Positions 63,202 through 64,000 of a stretch of 64,000 bases of DNA are shown one piece after another (within the stretch, counting starts at the first letter, position 1; every line of letters begins with the position of its first letter). This DNA comes from DASUAS01 sp963809795 (GTDB taxonomy: Bacteria > Actinomycetota > Acidimicrobiia > IMCC26256 > DASPTH01). The notes beneath the pieces were generated by a model, which saw nothing but the letters and a program-made list of their open reading frames with translations, searched no databases and was not told the DNA's origin. Made by a program: the position numbers and the translations under genes. The DNA lies in the NCBI GenBank assembly GCA_963809795.1, contig CAWELN010000012.1, positions 1 through 64,000 of the forward strand, in the 5' to 3' direction.

Positions 63202-64000
63202 CGGTCGCGGGCGTCCTCGCTCGGGATGTCGAACCGCTCGGTGTAGCTCGCGAAGGCCTCGGCGACCGTGGCGCGGTCGAGGCCGTAGTCGTCGAGCCGG
63301 TACTCGTGCGTGCCGCGCTTGCCCTTGGGGTTGGCCTCTCGCCACGACCGGATCCGCTGCTCGACCGCCGGCGTCCAGTCCAGATCGAGGGCGGCGAACA
63401 CGGCGGGCATCACCGCCTCCGGCGCGTCGACGAGTCGGTAGTAGTCGACGTGCACGAGCCGGGAGGTGCCCGCCGCCGCCTGGGCGACGTCGAACTCGAC
63501 CAGCCGGTCGACGTGCTGGCGCACGAGCTCCAGCATGTCGCGCCCGATCTTGTTCGGATCCGCGTTCGGGGAGGTCCCCTCCCTGAGCATGTGGGTCAAG
63601 CTGCAGTTCGAGGCCAGCGCCTGCACGGGATCGCGATGGGTCACCACGAACCGAGCGTCCGGATGCACGCTCGCGATCGCATCGAGCGCGAGGAGGTGGC
63701 ACGGCCACTTCAGGGTCCACCGGCGTTCGGGCGCCGCCCCACTGCAGGAGTCGCAGCACCCGGGCGTGGAACTCGTAGGCCTCGATGAGGTCGGCGGCGT
63801 GCAACAGGTACTCGAGGTAGCCCGAGACCGACATCGTCCACAGCAACCCGGGGTTGACGAAGGTCTGGTCGAGGATGGCCAGGCACTCCTGCGGACCGTC
63901 GACGTCGGTGAGGTGGAACGCGTCGATCTTGCCGCCCGTCGCCGCGTGGGTCCGCCGCGCGTTCTCGACGCTCGCCTCGTGCCGCCGGCGGACGGAGTCG
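63198..64000 (-). pseudogene. Sulfotransferase family protein, partial at window edge, frameshifted once
   Basis: The gene enters from beyond 64000. The visible part reads HLTDVDGPQECLAILDQTFVN, then YLEYLLHAADLIEAYEFHARVLRLLQW, changes frame near 63730, and continues WTLKWPCHLLALDAIASVHPDARFVVTHRDPVQALASNCSL (3'-PAPS-binding-type RDP motif) to HEYRLDDYGLDRATVAEAFASY. The family (Sulfotransfer_3) transfers sulfate from PAPS to hydroxyl groups. The N-terminal PAPS loop lies outside. The single shift in an otherwise continuous sequence suggests a base error. With the DUF1214-like gene it forms a two-gene unit. Confidence 0.75.

Overview
The window is GC-rich DNA with many GTG starts, stop/start overlaps (ATGA, GTGA) and families typical of high-GC Actinobacteria: an F420/LLM-type oxidoreductase, a FadD3-like ligase, paired acyl-CoA dehydrogenases, a split B12 mutase, class III cyclase-ATPase regulators and Rieske oxygenases with a KshB-like reductase. 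The gene mix would fit a free-living actinomycete, possibly class Acidimicrobiia, but nothing in the sequence proves the taxon. No tRNA, rRNA or CRISPR array was recognised.

Layout. (1) 1-8.2 kb: catabolic genes (ABC substrate-binding protein, DapB-like dehydrogenase, two acyl-CoA dehydrogenase subunits, acyl-CoA ligase, alpha/beta hydrolase with PKD-like tail). All six are broken by single-base shifts, far more often than elsewhere. (2) 8.2-25 kb: an accessory region. It has two full-length adenylate cyclase-ATPase-TPR regulators that share a near-identical promoter/leader, remnants of related regulators, an orphan histidine kinase, cupin and cyclase-family enzymes, an RTX-repeat secreted protein, a small secreted beta-rich protein, a CDF-like membrane protein, an ECF sigma factor overlapping a questin-oxidase-like gene, and a DUF1059 protein. 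(3) 25-29 kb: a sulfonate/taurine operon (dioxygenase, binding protein, permease, ATPase, minus strand) with a strong promoter, a palindrome on its -35 box and a leaderless 31-codon upstream ORF. (4) 29-34 kb: an orphan FtsX-type permease, a TetR regulator divergent from a cupin, and an uncharacterised protein. (5) 34-46 kb: a catabolic array (P450, paired acyl-CoA dehydrogenases, FadD3-like ligase, LLM oxidoreductase, SnoaL-like protein, SDR, split cobalamin mutase), then a divergent enoyl-CoA hydratase, a CoA transferase and a GntR regulator. (6) 46-60 kb: fourteen minus-strand genes in one close-packed run, with two Rieske oxygenases that are each followed by the same uncharacterised ~108-residue protein, a flavin/2Fe-2S reductase, an amidohydrolase lacking its HxH motif, a molybdopterin oxidoreductase, an ABC binding protein, two carboxymuconolactone-decarboxylase-like proteins, a TauD-type dioxygenase, a 3-hydroxyisobutyrate-dehydrogenase-like enzyme and a TetR regulator. 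(7) 60-64 kb: aldo/keto reductase, YbhB-like protein, a DUF1214-like protein and a sulfotransferase cut by the window edge.

Working together (inference): regions 5 and 6 look like an aerobic pathway for an alicyclic, aromatic or branched carboxylate. The substrate would be imported with help from the binding protein, hydroxylated by the Rieske enzymes (electrons from the reductase) and P450, activated by the FadD3-like ligase, then shortened by acyl-CoA dehydrogenases, hydratase and dehydrogenases, with the B12 mutase rearranging a branched acyl-CoA. The substrate cannot be read from sequence. The best candidate for something undescribed is the duplicated Rieske plus ~108-residue-protein module.
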